Counted from the first letter of the stretch, positions 1-7,355 are shown. The stretch: 8,415 nt of DNA from Glaciecola sp047637355 (GCA_047637355.1 JBLIKA010000131.1:1-8415); one strand, 5' to 3'. Translations and numbers: made by a program. The notes: a model not told the origin generated them from the sequence alone.

Positions 1-2061
1 CATTTACGTAAAAAAGCTTACGGCCAATTTGAACCGCCAGCCCTTTATGCGCATGTGAAGAAAATGGTTGAAGCTAAAAAATATGACGACCATCTAATGC
101 TAGATTACACGCAGGCTGAATTTGAAGAAATGGATAACTTCATTGATCATTGGCGTGATATGAACTTTAGTTATGCTGCAGTCAAGCAGTTAGAAGGTAA
201 ATACTTAGTACAGAATCGTGTCACTGGTGAGATTTATGAAAGTGCTCAGTTTTTATATATTCTCGTCGCTGCGTGTTTATTTGCAAAGTACCCAATTGAA
301 TCCCGTATGGATTATATAAAACGTTTTTACGATGCAGCTTCGACATTTAAGATCTCGCTACCAACCCCAATAATGGCGGGTGTTAGAACCCCTACTCGTC
401 AATTCAGCTCATGCGTTTTGATTGAAGCTGGTGACAGCTTAGATTCGATTAATGCAACAGCATCAGCAATTGTAAAGTACGTGAGCCAGCGTGCAGGTAT
501 CGGCGTTAATGCCGGTCGTATTAGAGCATTAGGTAGCCCTATTAGAGGTGGAGAGGCTTTCCACACGGGTTGTATTCCTTTTTACAAACACTTTCAGACT
601 GCTGTTAAAAGTTGCTCTCAAGGTGGTGTTCGTGGTGGTGCAGCGACTCTTTTCTATCCTTTATGGCATATGGAAGTTGAATCATTACTTGTATTGAAAA
701 ATAACAGAGGTGTTGATGAGAACAGAGTTCGTCATTTAGATTATGGAGTACAATTTAATAAATTAATGTACACCCGAATGATTAAAGACGATTACATTAC
801 TTTATTTAGCCCATCAGATACACCTGGGTTATATGATGCATTCTTTGCAGATCAGGAGGAGTTTGAGCGCTTATATTCAATATATGAAGCTGACGACAGC
901 ATTCGTAAAAAGCGCATTAAAGCCATTGAATTGTTCAGTTTATTTATGCAAGAGCGTGCAAGCACGGGTCGAATTTATTTGCAGAATGTAGATCACTGCA
1001 ACACTCATAGCCCATTCAATCCTAAATTTGCGCCAGTTCGTCAAAGCAATTTATGCTTAGAAATTGCTTTGCCGACAAAGCCCCTGTCACATATTAACGA
1101 TGAAGAAGGTGAAATTGCGCTTTGTACTTTGTCAGCATTTAACCTTGGCGAAATAAAGAACTTGGATGAATTGGAAGAATTATCTGACTTGGCAGTGCGT
1201 GCACTAGACAGCTTGTTGGATTATCAAGACTACCCAGTTCCTGCGGCATACAATGCTACCGTAGGTAGACGTACGTTAGGCGTCGGTGTGATTAATTTAG
1301 CTTATTATCTTGCTAAAAACGGTGTTAAGTACAGTGATCACAGTGCAAACGGCCTTGTTCATAGAACATTTGAAGCCATGCAGTATTATCTACTGAAAGC
1401 GTCAATGGAGTTAGCTAAAGAAAAAGGTGCTTGTCCTAAATTTAACGAAACGACTTATTCACAAGGCTTAATGCCTATTGATACCTACAAAAAAGACGTT
1501 GATGGTATCTGTAATGAGCCTCTTCATTACGATTGGGACACCCTTCGCAATGATATCGTCAAGCATGGTTTACGAAATAGTACATTATCAGCGCTGATGC
1601 CGTCGGAGACTTCATCACAAATTTCAAATGCTACAAATGGTATTGAACCACCACGCGGACATATAAGTATTAAAGCTAGCAAGGACGGTATTTTGAAACA
1701 AGTCGTCCCAGAGTATCAACGTTTGAAAGATAACTATGAGCTACTTTGGGAACTTAAGTCAAATGACGGTTACTTGCAGTTGGTCGCAATTATGCAGAAA
1801 TTTATTGATCAGGCTATTTCAGCAAATACAAGTTATGACCCAGGCAAGTATGAAGGCAACAAAGTACCGATGAAGGTACTGTTGAAAGACTTACTAACTA
1901 CCTACAAGTTAGGTATTAAAACACTTTATTATCACAACACCAGAGACGGCGCTACAGACAATACCGACAAAGCTTATGTAGAAGAAGCCACATCTAAACC
2001 AGTACAAGAAGTCATTATCGAAGAAGATGACGATTGCTCTGGCGGTGCTTGTAAAATTTAG
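1..2061 (+). CDS. nrdA: Class Ia ribonucleoside-diphosphate reductase, alpha subunit (5' end outside window)
   Basis: Large catalytic subunit of the aerobic ribonucleotide reductase; with NrdB it converts NDPs to dNDPs in the cytoplasm. The reading frame is open from base 1, and its first residues (HLRKKAYGQFEPPALY) match E. coli NrdA from about residue 88. About 87 residues, most of the N-terminal ATP-cone (overall activity site), therefore lie upstream of the window. In E. coli numbering the key residues are all present: the redox pair C225 (codon at 412) and C462, the active-site set N437-C439-E441 in SNLCLE, the radical-transfer pair Y730-Y731 (LYYHNT), and the C-terminal shuttle pair CSGGAC (codons at 2035 and 2050). 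The linker between YY and the tail cysteines is 12 residues longer than in E. coli and acidic. No frameshift or intein is seen. It is the first visible gene of nrdA-nrdB-yfaE; its promoter is outside. The GTG at 55 and ATG at 64 are internal codons, not starts. Confidence 0.98.
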   Translation, partial: HLRKKAYGQFEPPALYAHVKKMVEAKKYDDHLMLDYTQAEFEEMDNFIDHWRDMNFSYAAVKQLEGKYLVQNRVTGEIYESAQFLYILVAACLFAKYPIESRMDYIKRFYDAASTFKISLPTPIMAGVRTPTRQFSSCVLIEAGDSLDSINATASAIVKYVSQRAGIGVNAGRIRALGSPIRGGEAFHTGCIPFYKHFQTAVKSCSQGGVRGGAATLFYPLWHMEVESLLVLKNNRGVDENRVRHLDYGVQFNKLMYTRMIKDDYITLFSPSDTPGLYDAFFADQEEFERLYSIYEADDSIRKKRIKAIELFSLFMQERASTGRIYLQNVDHCNTHSPFNPKFAPVRQSNLCLEIALPTKPLSHINDEEGEIALCTLSAFNLGEIKNLDELEELSDLAVRALDSLLDYQDYPVPAAYNATVGRRTLGVGVINLAYYLAKNGVKYSDHSANGLVHRTFEAMQYYLLKASMELAKEKGACPKFNETTYSQGLMPIDTYKKDVDGICNEPLHYDWDTLRNDIVKHGLRNSTLSALMPSETSSQISNATNGIEPPRGHISIKASKDGILKQVVPEYQRLKDNYELLWELKSNDGYLQLVAIMQKFIDQAISANTSYDPGKYEGNKVPMKVLLKDLLTTYKLGIKTLYYHNTRDGATDNTDKAYVEEATSKPVQEVIIEEDDDCSGGACKI

Positions 2062-2067
2062 ATTTAT

Positions 2068-2080
2068 TTGGTTAAACCAA
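2068..2080 (+). other. Small perfect inverted repeat between nrdA and nrdB
   Basis: The nrdA-nrdB gap is 38 bases and contains TTGGTT-A-AACCAA, which can form a five-to-six-pair hairpin seven bases after the nrdA stop. There is no T-tract, so it is not a terminator. It could be a weak mRNA structure affecting coupling or stability, or chance in AT-rich DNA. The only Shine-Dalgarno-like match before nrdB is a weak GAGTGG at 2082-2087. Confidence 0.3.
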
Positions 2081-2099
2081 TGAGTGGCAATATAAAACA

Positions 2100-3230
2100 A
2101 TGAAATACACAACATTTAATCAAGAAAGTAATGATACGATGCTTGAGCCAATGTTTTTCGGTAATCCGGTTAACGTTGCTCGCTACGATCAACAAAAACA
2201 TCCTATTTTCGAAAAGCTAATTGAAAAACAGATTTCATTTTTTTGGCGTCCTGAAGAAGTCGACGTCAGCAAAGATAGAATGGACTTTCAAAAGTTGTCG
2301 GATGCTGAAAAACATATTTTTACTTCTAACTTAAAGTATCAAACCTTGTTGGATTCGATTCAAGGTCGTAGTCCGAACATTGCATTCTTGCCTATCGTTT
2401 CTCTTCCAGAATTAGAAACTTGGGTGGAGACATGGTCGTTTTATGAAACAATACATTCACGTTCATACACGCATATTTTGCGTAATCTTTTTTCTGACCC
2501 TAGTTCTATTTTTGACGACATTGTCGTGAATGAAGAAATTAAGAAGCGTGCTTCTGATATTTCTAAATATTACGATGATCTTATCTTTGCGACACAGTTA
2601 TGGCAAACACAGGGCGAAGGCGAATATGTTATAGATGGCGAAACTCACGTCATTAATATGCGCGAATTGAAAAAATTATTGTACTTGTGCATGAACTCTG
2701 TGAACGCTTTAGAAGCAATACGTTTTTATGTTTCATTTGCCTGCACATTCGCATTCGCAGAGCGTGAATTAATGGAAGGTAATTCTAAGATAATTCGACT
2801 CATTGCTCGCGACGAAAACATTCATTTAACCTCTACCCAGCATATTCTTAATTTGTGGGCGAAAGGGAAAGATGATCCTGAAATGGCTGAAATAGCTGCC
2901 GAATGTCATGAAGAAGCAAAAGCTATCTTTTTGAAAGCGGTAGAGCAAGAAAAAGAATGGGCTCATTATCTCTTCAAAAATGGCTCAATGTTAGGCCTTA
3001 ATGAAGAAATACTTTGTCAGTATGTAGAATATATAGCTAACCATAGAATGGCTGCAATTGGCATGGGACAGCCTTTTGATATTAAAAGTAATCCACTTCC
3101 ATGGATGAACAACTATCTTAGTTCAGACAACGTGCAAGTTGCCCCTCAAGAGACTGAAATTAGTAGTTACCTTGTAGGCCAAATTGACAGCGAAGTTGCT
3201 TCTGATGATTTCGAGGCGTTCGAACTCTAA
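2100..3230 (+). CDS. nrdB: Class Ia ribonucleoside-diphosphate reductase, beta subunit
   Basis: Radical-generating small subunit; it houses the diiron-tyrosyl cofactor that starts catalysis in NrdA. The 376 residues equal the E. coli length, and the alignment from memory is nearly gap-free. Counting Met as 1, the iron ligands are D85, E116, H119, E205, E239 and H242, the radical Tyr is Y123 (in HSRSYTH), and W49 and Y357 are the expected radical-transfer residues. The C-terminal stretch VAPQETEISSYLVGQIDSEV matches the tail that docks on the alpha subunit. The Tyr at the radical position with a complete ligand set argues for class Ia rather than a Tyr-less (class Ic-like) protein. The ATG at 2100 gives the family N-terminus; its upstream ribosome site is weak, so translation may be partly coupled to nrdA. 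yfaE follows one base after the stop. Confidence 0.98.
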   Translation: MKYTTFNQESNDTMLEPMFFGNPVNVARYDQQKHPIFEKLIEKQISFFWRPEEVDVSKDRMDFQKLSDAEKHIFTSNLKYQTLLDSIQGRSPNIAFLPIVSLPELETWVETWSFYETIHSRSYTHILRNLFSDPSSIFDDIVVNEEIKKRASDISKYYDDLIFATQLWQTQGEGEYVIDGETHVINMRELKKLLYLCMNSVNALEAIRFYVSFACTFAFAERELMEGNSKIIRLIARDENIHLTSTQHILNLWAKGKDDPEMAEIAAECHEEAKAIFLKAVEQEKEWAHYLFKNGSMLGLNEEILCQYVEYIANHRMAAIGMGQPFDIKSNPLPWMNNYLSSDNVQVAPQETEISSYLVGQIDSEVASDDFEAFEL

Positions 3231-3231
3231 C

Positions 3232-3504
3232 GTGTCAGACAAATCACAACTTTATGAGGTCCGAGTCGAAGGCTCGGACACTTTTAATTGTAAGAATAAC
3301 GACGATTCATTATTGTCTCACCTCGAACGACAAAATATCGATGTTCATTTTCATTGTAGAGAAGGTTATTGCGGTGCTTGTCGAACAAAGCTCATCTCTG
3401 GTGATGTTGAATACACGACCGATCCACTGGCTTTCATAGATGATGATGAAGTCTTACCTTGCTGCTGCAAGCCAACTAGCAATTTACATATCAAGTTATA
3501 TTAA
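3232..3504 (+). CDS. yfaE: [2Fe-2S] ferredoxin for NrdB diiron cofactor maintenance
   Basis: Small plant-type ferredoxin of 90 residues (E. coli YfaE is 84). The cluster motif is C42-x4-C47-x2-C50 in CREGYCGAC, followed by a Cys triplet C77-C79 (LPCCC); C77 aligns best with the fourth ligand of plant-type ferredoxins. The segment DPLAFI before the last cysteines is typical of YfaE. In E. coli the family delivers electrons to the NrdB diiron centre for radical maintenance, and its place directly after nrdB supports the same role. I chose the GTG at 3232, one base after the nrdB TAA, because it gives the family N-terminus (MSDKSQLYEV). The frame is open upstream to a TTG at 3184 and an ATG at 3205 inside nrdB, but those extensions show no family similarity. 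A GAGG at 3213-3216 lies rather far upstream, so translational coupling to nrdB is likely. Confidence 0.93.
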   Translation: MSDKSQLYEVRVEGSDTFNCKNNDDSLLSHLERQNIDVHFHCREGYCGACRTKLISGDVEYTTDPLAFIDDDEVLPCCCKPTSNLHIKLY

Positions 3505-3662
3505 TATTAATGCAACGACTACGGTCGGTCTATAACGCTTCTTTTTATTTATTGTATTGTGTCAACCATAAAAATCCATCTAGCAACTTAAAACATCCAA
3601 AAATAGGTTACTGTAAGCGCATAGACGGTTTTTGCAATATTGCGCCAATATTAAAATTATAC
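3505..3662. other. Convergent AT-rich intergenic region without a clear terminator
   Basis: This 158-base gap lies between the ends of yfaE (plus) and dsbC (minus). It holds a short stem CGAC-TACG-GTCG at 3516-3527, whose loop would be a stable UNCG-type tetraloop in RNA; a T-run at 3542-3546 starts 14 bases later, so it is not a canonical terminator. It also holds AATATTG-CGC-CAATATT at 3636-3652, overlapping the palindrome GCAATATTGC at 3634-3643, again with no T-tract on the correct side. I see no gene or RNA here. Confidence 0.5.
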
Positions 3663-4442
3663 TTACTTAGTAAATAACGAAATAATGATTCTTGAAGATT
3701 GGTAGCCAGGGATAATCCTTGTGTCACCTTTTGTTAAGTACATGAACGGAGTTCCTTCTAATCCAACATTTCGACCCGCAACCTGCCCTTTTCTAATGCT
3801 TTGCACACACGCTTCAGCATAACTTTCTTTTACAAATTCACCGTTATCAGTTCCTGCTTTAATTTTAGTCATTGCATCTAATTTATCTTTCGCACACATA
3901 ACTTGTTTCATATTTTCAAACGCAGGTTCACCGTCAACTAGCTGACTTCTAGGGTACGGAATATATTTAACATCAATGCCCGCATTTTGATAATCTTCAA
4001 CTTCTAAATGTAACTTTTTACAATAACCACAGGTGGTATCAGAAAACACATAAAGTTGACCTATCGATTTCCCTTTCGCGGGATAGATGACTAAATCATT
4101 ATCGCTCAACGTCGCTATCTCTTGCTCAACGACATCGGCTTGTCCTTTTTGCTTGGCTATTCTCGTTAGGTTAACCATATTCTGTAAATCAAATACATCA
4201 CCTACAATTGCCATTGTCCCATCTTTAGATACAACGAGTGATTGCCCATCAACGGTCGCTTCATATAAACCAGGGAATTTGACGTCACTCAACTCACGTA
4301 CAACGACAATTCTAGCCTTTCCAAATTGTGTATTTACAGACCTTAAGTTTTTCTCTACCTGTTCTAAATCGCTTTGTTGCGCATTTGTGATGCTAGCGAA
4401 ACAAGAAATAGCAGCTATTACTAAAAAATTTATTTTAATCAT
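3663..4442 (-). CDS. dsbC: Periplasmic thiol:disulfide interchange protein, DsbC family
   Basis: Periplasmic disulfide isomerase that in E. coli reshuffles wrong disulfides and is kept reduced by DsbD. From the ATG at 4442 it has 259 residues. Residues 1-21 form a signal peptide (MIKIN, a hydrophobic core, then TNA) with probable cleavage before QQS. An N-terminal dimerisation domain (about 24-85, with PGLYEA and VVSKDGTMAIVGDVFD) precedes a thioredoxin-like domain. The active site is C138-G-Y-C141 in DTTCGYCKKLH, C183 and C212 match the structural disulfide, and P232 in EGTPFMYL is the cis-Pro. The CGYC motif and DsbC-like length favour DsbC over DsbG. An ATG five codons upstream (4457) is possible but lacks a ribosome site. 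The gene is convergent with nrdAB-yfaE and separated from purC by a terminator, so it is probably transcribed alone; I could not assign a promoter. In E. coli dsbC sits between xerD and recJ, so this may be a relocated or second copy. Confidence 0.92.
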   Translation of the reverse strand: MIKINFLVIAAISCFASITNAQQSDLEQVEKNLRSVNTQFGKARIVVVRELSDVKFPGLYEATVDGQSLVVSKDGTMAIVGDVFDLQNMVNLTRIAKQKGQADVVEQEIATLSDNDLVIYPAKGKSIGQLYVFSDTTCGYCKKLHLEVEDYQNAGIDVKYIPYPRSQLVDGEPAFENMKQVMCAKDKLDAMTKIKAGTDNGEFVKESYAEACVQSIRKGQVAGRNVGLEGTPFMYLTKGDTRIIPGYQSSRIIISLFTK

Positions 4443-4445
4443 ATT

Positions 4446-4454
4446 CTCTCTCTT
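4446..4454 (-). promoter_or_regulatory. Ribosome binding site deciding the dsbC start
   Basis: On the minus strand AAGAGAGAG ends three bases before the ATG at 4442. The alternative ATG at 4457 is preceded only by an A/T-rich stretch, so the internal ATG is the better start. It also gives a compact signal peptide. Confidence 0.6.
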
Positions 4455-4518
4455 CATAATTTTTTTAAAAGCTTAGCTTAAAAAGCGTTGCCTCAAAATA
4501 TTTCTATAAAATATATTT

Positions 4519-4546
4519 AAAAAAAAGAGCACCTAAAGGCACTCTT
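4519..4546 (-). terminator. Rho-independent terminator of the dapA-bamC-purC operon
   Basis: On the minus strand, 26 bases after the purC stop, the RNA reads AAGAGUGCC-UUUA-GGUGCUCUU. This is a nine-pair stem with two central G-U wobbles and a four-base loop, running into eight U residues. On the plus strand the wobbles become A-C mismatches and there is no U-tract, so it works only for minus-strand transcription. It should isolate dsbC from purC transcription. Confidence 0.88.
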
Positions 4547-4572
4547 AATTAGCATTATCAAGTGCTTTAGTT

Positions 4573-5283
4573 CTAAAGGTCGAGACCAATCCTTTTCGCA
4601 ACTTCTATATATGCCTCAACGACAGAGCCTAAACCTTGTCTAAATCTGTCTTTATCTAATTTTTTGCGAGTTTCTTGATCCCAAAGGCGACAACCATCGG
4701 GTGTAAATTCATCTCCTAAAATTAATTCACCATTGCTCAAACCAAACTCAAGCTTATAGTCGACAAGCAACATACCACCCTCTTCAAATAATGGTTTTAA
4801 TACATCATTCACAGCGAATGTGAGGCGTTTCATTTCATCTATTTGCTCCTGGCTTGCCCATCCAAAAGCGGTGATATGATAGTCGTTAACCATTGGGTCA
4901 TGTAATGCATCATTTTTCAGAAAAAATTCGAATGTGGGAGGATCTAAAAGCAGACCTTCTTCTACACCAAGGCGCCTGACCATTGAACCTGCTGCAATGT
5001 TTCTAACTACACACTCAACCGGTATCATTTCTAGTTTTTTCACAACACATTCGGTGTCTGAAATTAGCGACTCAACTTGTGTTTTGATACCCGCCGCTTC
5101 GAGCTTTTGCATAATAAAATGATTGAATTTATTGTTGACTTCGCCTTTACGCTCAAGTTGTTCAATCTTCTCACCGTCAAAAGCCGACGTATCATTTCTA
5201 AAGTACAATACTAACTTGTCAGCATCATCCGTTAAAAAAACAGTTTTCGCTTTACCGCGATATAATTCATCTCGTTTTTGCAT
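4573..5283 (-). CDS. purC: Phosphoribosylaminoimidazole-succinocarboxamide synthase (SAICAR synthetase)
   Basis: Cytoplasmic enzyme of de novo purine synthesis: ATP-dependent ligation of CAIR with aspartate to give SAICAR. The 236 residues compare with 237 in E. coli. Visible are the N-terminal ATP-site strand LYRGKAKTVF (7-16), FRNDTSAFDG (28-37), the first family signature IPVECVVRNIAAGS (87-100), the FLKNDALHDPMVNDYH region (121-136), and the second signature LLVDYKLEFG (172-181), followed by LGDEFTPDGCRLWD (189-202). The ATG at 5283 is supported by AGGGA at 5292-5296, nine bases upstream on the minus strand. It lies 17 bases after bamC and is the last gene of the operon, before the terminator at 4519-4546. 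No PurR-like operator was seen directly upstream, consistent with transcription from the dapA side. Confidence 0.98.
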   Translation of the reverse strand: MQKRDELYRGKAKTVFLTDDADKLVLYFRNDTSAFDGEKIEQLERKGEVNNKFNHFIMQKLEAAGIKTQVESLISDTECVVKKLEMIPVECVVRNIAAGSMVRRLGVEEGLLLDPPTFEFFLKNDALHDPMVNDYHITAFGWASQEQIDEMKRLTFAVNDVLKPLFEEGGMLLVDYKLEFGLSNGELILGDEFTPDGCRLWDQETRKKLDKDRFRQGLGSVVEAYIEVAKRIGLDL

Positions 5284-5300
5284 TGAAAGAGTCCCTAATG

Positions 5301-6401
5301 CTAAATATCTAGATCTTCATTGCCCATATATTCTTTAAATGGTGCAAATATTTTTGTCATTTTTTTCGCGTCAAATGGATTACTTTCATTGTCCATGAAG
5401 GTGACAGTCGTTTTCTCGCCTATTCCTTCTAACTTGAGACGGTATTCTTCTTTTTCAATGTCAAGCTCACCCTCGCTAACAAACAAACCTGACCACCACG
5501 AACTTTCAATACCATTATACTGAACAAACAAGAGGCCAGTTGATTGGTCTAAATCTTTAACATCAAAACCCATTTTACGCAAAACAAGCAGTAAACGTGG
5601 CCATGTGTTTTCAAAAACCGCATCAACCATAAATGCGGGCTCTCCATCCGAATTGAATCCCATCTCACTACTAAAACCTTGACGGATTGTTGCTATCCGT
5701 TGATTGTTAGCAAGGCGGATACCAAAGTCGTATTCAGAAATCACATTATTTAGGAAGTTTGCTTCCTCGGTACGTTTGCTAATTAGATCAACCTGTTCGA
5801 TTGCAGCCTTACCAGCTTCGTTTATATAATCAACAAGCTCTATCTTTAATGCTGCCGTTCTGCCGTGAGGAGCTAATGTCATCGTAAATTTGAATTTTTT
5901 ACTTACTGATGCAGAGTTCTCGGTGAAGTCATACCAACTAGATGGAACTTCTCTTTCTTCTTTTACCCAGTCAGTAATTAGAATATTGTTCTCTTTATCA
6001 AACGCCTCAACACCCACGTTCTTCTTTTCAAGGTAAGTCAACACGGTGTCCCAGACTGTTTTTTGCAACGGCTCACTATCATCAATTTGGTCGAACAGAA
6101 CTTTTGATTCCTCTGAGCCCTCTTCTACATGCGTTCCTGCTACGAGTGGCAATATTAATGCCGGTGGAAGCACCTTCAGTTTTTTACCTTTAAGATCTGC
6201 CTGAGCATTTTCGCCCACTTCAGGCAAGATATAGCGTTGAGAATAATTTGGAGAATCTAAATCTTCAGGAACATCCATTGACTTGTGTTGTGACGCTTCC
6301 AAGTACTTGAAACTTCCTGAAGCTACTTCACGCTCCGCCTTGCCCGCGCAGCCAACTATAGCAAATGCAACAAGACTTAAACCTACCACTTTATATTTCA
6401 T
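5301..6401 (-). CDS. bamC: Outer membrane protein assembly factor BamC (lipoprotein)
   Basis: Lipoprotein component of the BAM complex that inserts beta-barrel proteins into the outer membrane. It has 366 residues (E. coli 344). The N-terminus is a lipoprotein signal peptide with the lipobox IVGC, so C18 would be acylated. After it comes a low-structure segment of about 90 residues with YILPEV and VLPPALILPL, which resembles the conserved BamC stretch that wraps BamD in E. coli. Two helix-grip domains follow, about 111-228 (LQKTVWDTVLTYLEKKNVGV onward) and about 255-360 (ENTWPRLLLVLRKMGFDV onward). An acidic stretch (HVEEGSEESK, 91-100) contributes to the extra length. It starts 11 bases after the dapA stop with AGG six bases before the ATG. 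Similarity to E. coli BamC is moderate, but lipobox, domain pattern and dapA-bamC-purC order make the call firm. Confidence 0.93.
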   Translation of the reverse strand: MKYKVVGLSLVAFAIVGCAGKAEREVASGSFKYLEASQHKSMDVPEDLDSPNYSQRYILPEVGENAQADLKGKKLKVLPPALILPLVAGTHVEEGSEESKVLFDQIDDSEPLQKTVWDTVLTYLEKKNVGVEAFDKENNILITDWVKEEREVPSSWYDFTENSASVSKKFKFTMTLAPHGRTAALKIELVDYINEAGKAAIEQVDLISKRTEEANFLNNVISEYDFGIRLANNQRIATIRQGFSSEMGFNSDGEPAFMVDAVFENTWPRLLLVLRKMGFDVKDLDQSTGLLFVQYNGIESSWWSGLFVSEGELDIEKEEYRLKLEGIGEKTTVTFMDNESNPFDAKKMTKIFAPFKEYMGNEDLDI

Positions 6402-6412
6402 TAAAAACCTAA

Positions 6413-7291
6413 CTAAATTAAATTCAACGCACTAAGGACTTCTTCGATTGCTTTTTTACTATTAAGTTCCGGTAAAACCATTGGAAGTCTTAAAAAAGCA
6501 TGATCTATGAGACCCATTTTGTATAATGCCCACTTTGGCATAACAGGGTTTGGTTCGACAAACAAAACCCTATGTAAATCGAGTACTTTTCTATTTAACT
6601 GCTGAGATAGTTCTGAGTCACCTTGCAATGCTGCTTCAGACATTTCACTCATTATCTTCGGTGTTATATTCGCTGTAACTGAAATAACGCCGTCGCCACC
6701 GTTACACATAAAATTGCACCCAGACTCGTCGTCACCACTAAAAAACAAAAAATCATCGGGAACTAATGGTCTAGTTTGCTCAAGCCTAGATAAATCACCA
6801 GTGGCATCTTTGATACCAACGATGTTTTTATGTTTTGATAATTCAGCTACCGTCTCTGGCTGCATATCAGCTACCGTTCGTCCGGGCACATTATATAATA
6901 TTAATGGAATATCGGTGGCGTCAGCTATCGCGTTAAAATGTGCCACCATGCCAGCTTGTTGAGGTTTATTATAGTATGGAACAACACTTAAAAAGCCGTC
7001 TACGCCAAGACCAGACATTTGCTCACTTAGGAATATAGCTTCTGCTGTTGAATTAGCTCCACTACCTGCTATCACAGGTATTTTTTGATCGACTAATTCA
7101 ATAATCAATTTAACAACGTCAATATGTTCTTTAAATGGCAAGGTTGCTGATTCGCCGGTTGTTCCAACTGCAACAATACCGTGCGTGCCGTTGAGCAGAT
7201 GAAACTCTACCAATCTTTTTAAACTAGTAACGTCTACCTTTCCGTCTGGCAACATAGGTGTTACTAACGCGACATAACTTCCTTTAAACAT
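6413..7291 (-). CDS. dapA: 4-hydroxy-tetrahydrodipicolinate synthase
   Basis: First committed enzyme of lysine and meso-diaminopimelate synthesis; it condenses pyruvate with aspartate semialdehyde through a Schiff base. The 292 residues equal E. coli DapA. The TIM-barrel catalytic set is complete: T44-T45 in VGTTGES, Y107, Y133 in ILYNVPGR, R138, and the Schiff-base lysine K161 in IVGIKDATG. Of the residues that bind the feedback inhibitor lysine in E. coli, S48, A49, L51, H56, G78, N80, E84 and Y106 are kept, while H53 is Phe. Inhibition is therefore likely kept but possibly altered. The ATG at 7291 has a strong ribosome site. It is the first gene of dapA-bamC-purC and divergent from gcvR, the E. 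coli arrangement. Confidence 0.98.
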   Translation of the reverse strand: MFKGSYVALVTPMLPDGKVDVTSLKRLVEFHLLNGTHGIVAVGTTGESATLPFKEHIDVVKLIIELVDQKIPVIAGSGANSTAEAIFLSEQMSGLGVDGFLSVVPYYNKPQQAGMVAHFNAIADATDIPLILYNVPGRTVADMQPETVAELSKHKNIVGIKDATGDLSRLEQTRPLVPDDFLFFSGDDESGCNFMCNGGDGVISVTANITPKIMSEMSEAALQGDSELSQQLNRKVLDLHRVLFVEPNPVMPKWALYKMGLIDHAFLRLPMVLPELNSKKAIEEVLSALNLI

Positions 7292-7295
7292 TATT

Positions 7296-7304
7296 CCCCC
7301 TCTT
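7296..7304 (-). promoter_or_regulatory. Strong ribosome binding site for dapA
   Basis: On the minus strand AAGAGGGGG lies four bases before the dapA ATG, counted from the end of the G-run (7296). It is the most purine- and G-rich leader in the window and fixes the start at 7291. Confidence 0.8.
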
Positions 7305-7317
7305 AAATATGCGGGAC

Positions 7318-7346
7318 ATGTTAGTGTTCACAGGCAATAAACACAA
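7318..7346 (-). promoter_or_regulatory. Candidate promoter for dapA-bamC-purC
   Basis: On the minus strand TTGTGT (7346-7341), a 17-base spacer and TAACAT (7323-7318) would place transcription start near 7311, giving a leader of about 20 bases. The boxes match the sigma-70 consensus at 3 and 4 of 6 positions, so this is only a candidate. Confidence 0.3.
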
Positions 7347-7355
7347 GCATATAAA
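7327..7355 (+). promoter_or_regulatory. Candidate sigma-70 promoter for gcvR-bcp
   Basis: TTCACA (7327-7332), a 17-base spacer and TATAAA (7350-7355) match the sigma-70 consensus at 5 of 6 positions in each box. Start would be near 7362, giving a gcvR leader of about 110 bases. It overlaps the candidate dapA promoter on the other strand. Confidence 0.5.

Noticed and set aside
1909..2115. Minus-strand reading frame with hydrophobic residues over the nrdA end
   Set aside because: It is antisense to the conserved NrdA C-terminus and shows no ribosome site or family match; its hydrophobicity is explained by the complement of A-rich codons.
3254..3439. Alternative plus-strand frame inside yfaE
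   Set aside because: It is a frame-shifted reading of the ferredoxin gene, whose Cys motif is intact in the other frame.
3560..3565. Perfect -35 box TTGACA on the minus strand, pointing into yfaE and nrdB
   Set aside because: No acceptable -10 hexamer lies 16-18 bases downstream (the 17-base position reads AGAAGC), so it was not called as an antisense promoter.
3634..3652. Overlapping palindromes in the yfaE-dsbC gap considered as a bidirectional terminator
   Set aside because: The stem is A-T rich and is followed by A-rich sequence on both strands, not by a U-tract.
4087..4476. 129-codon plus-strand reading frame antisense to dsbC
   Set aside because: It mirrors the dsbC coding sequence, has low-complexity Thr/Ser-rich content and no recognisable family; dsbC has a full set of catalytic residues on the other strand.
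4458..4518. Search for a dsbC promoter between the purC terminator and dsbC
   Set aside because: The region is very A-T rich with many partial -10 matches, and the only -35-like box (TTGAGG at 4493-4498, minus strand) has no matching -10 at proper spacing.
4934..5523. Several 60-70 codon plus-strand frames over purC and bamC
   Set aside because: They are antisense shadows of conserved genes, without start signals or recognisable products.
6714..6962. 82-codon plus-strand frame over dapA
   Set aside because: It is antisense to the DapA barrel, whose catalytic residues are intact; nothing supports a second gene.
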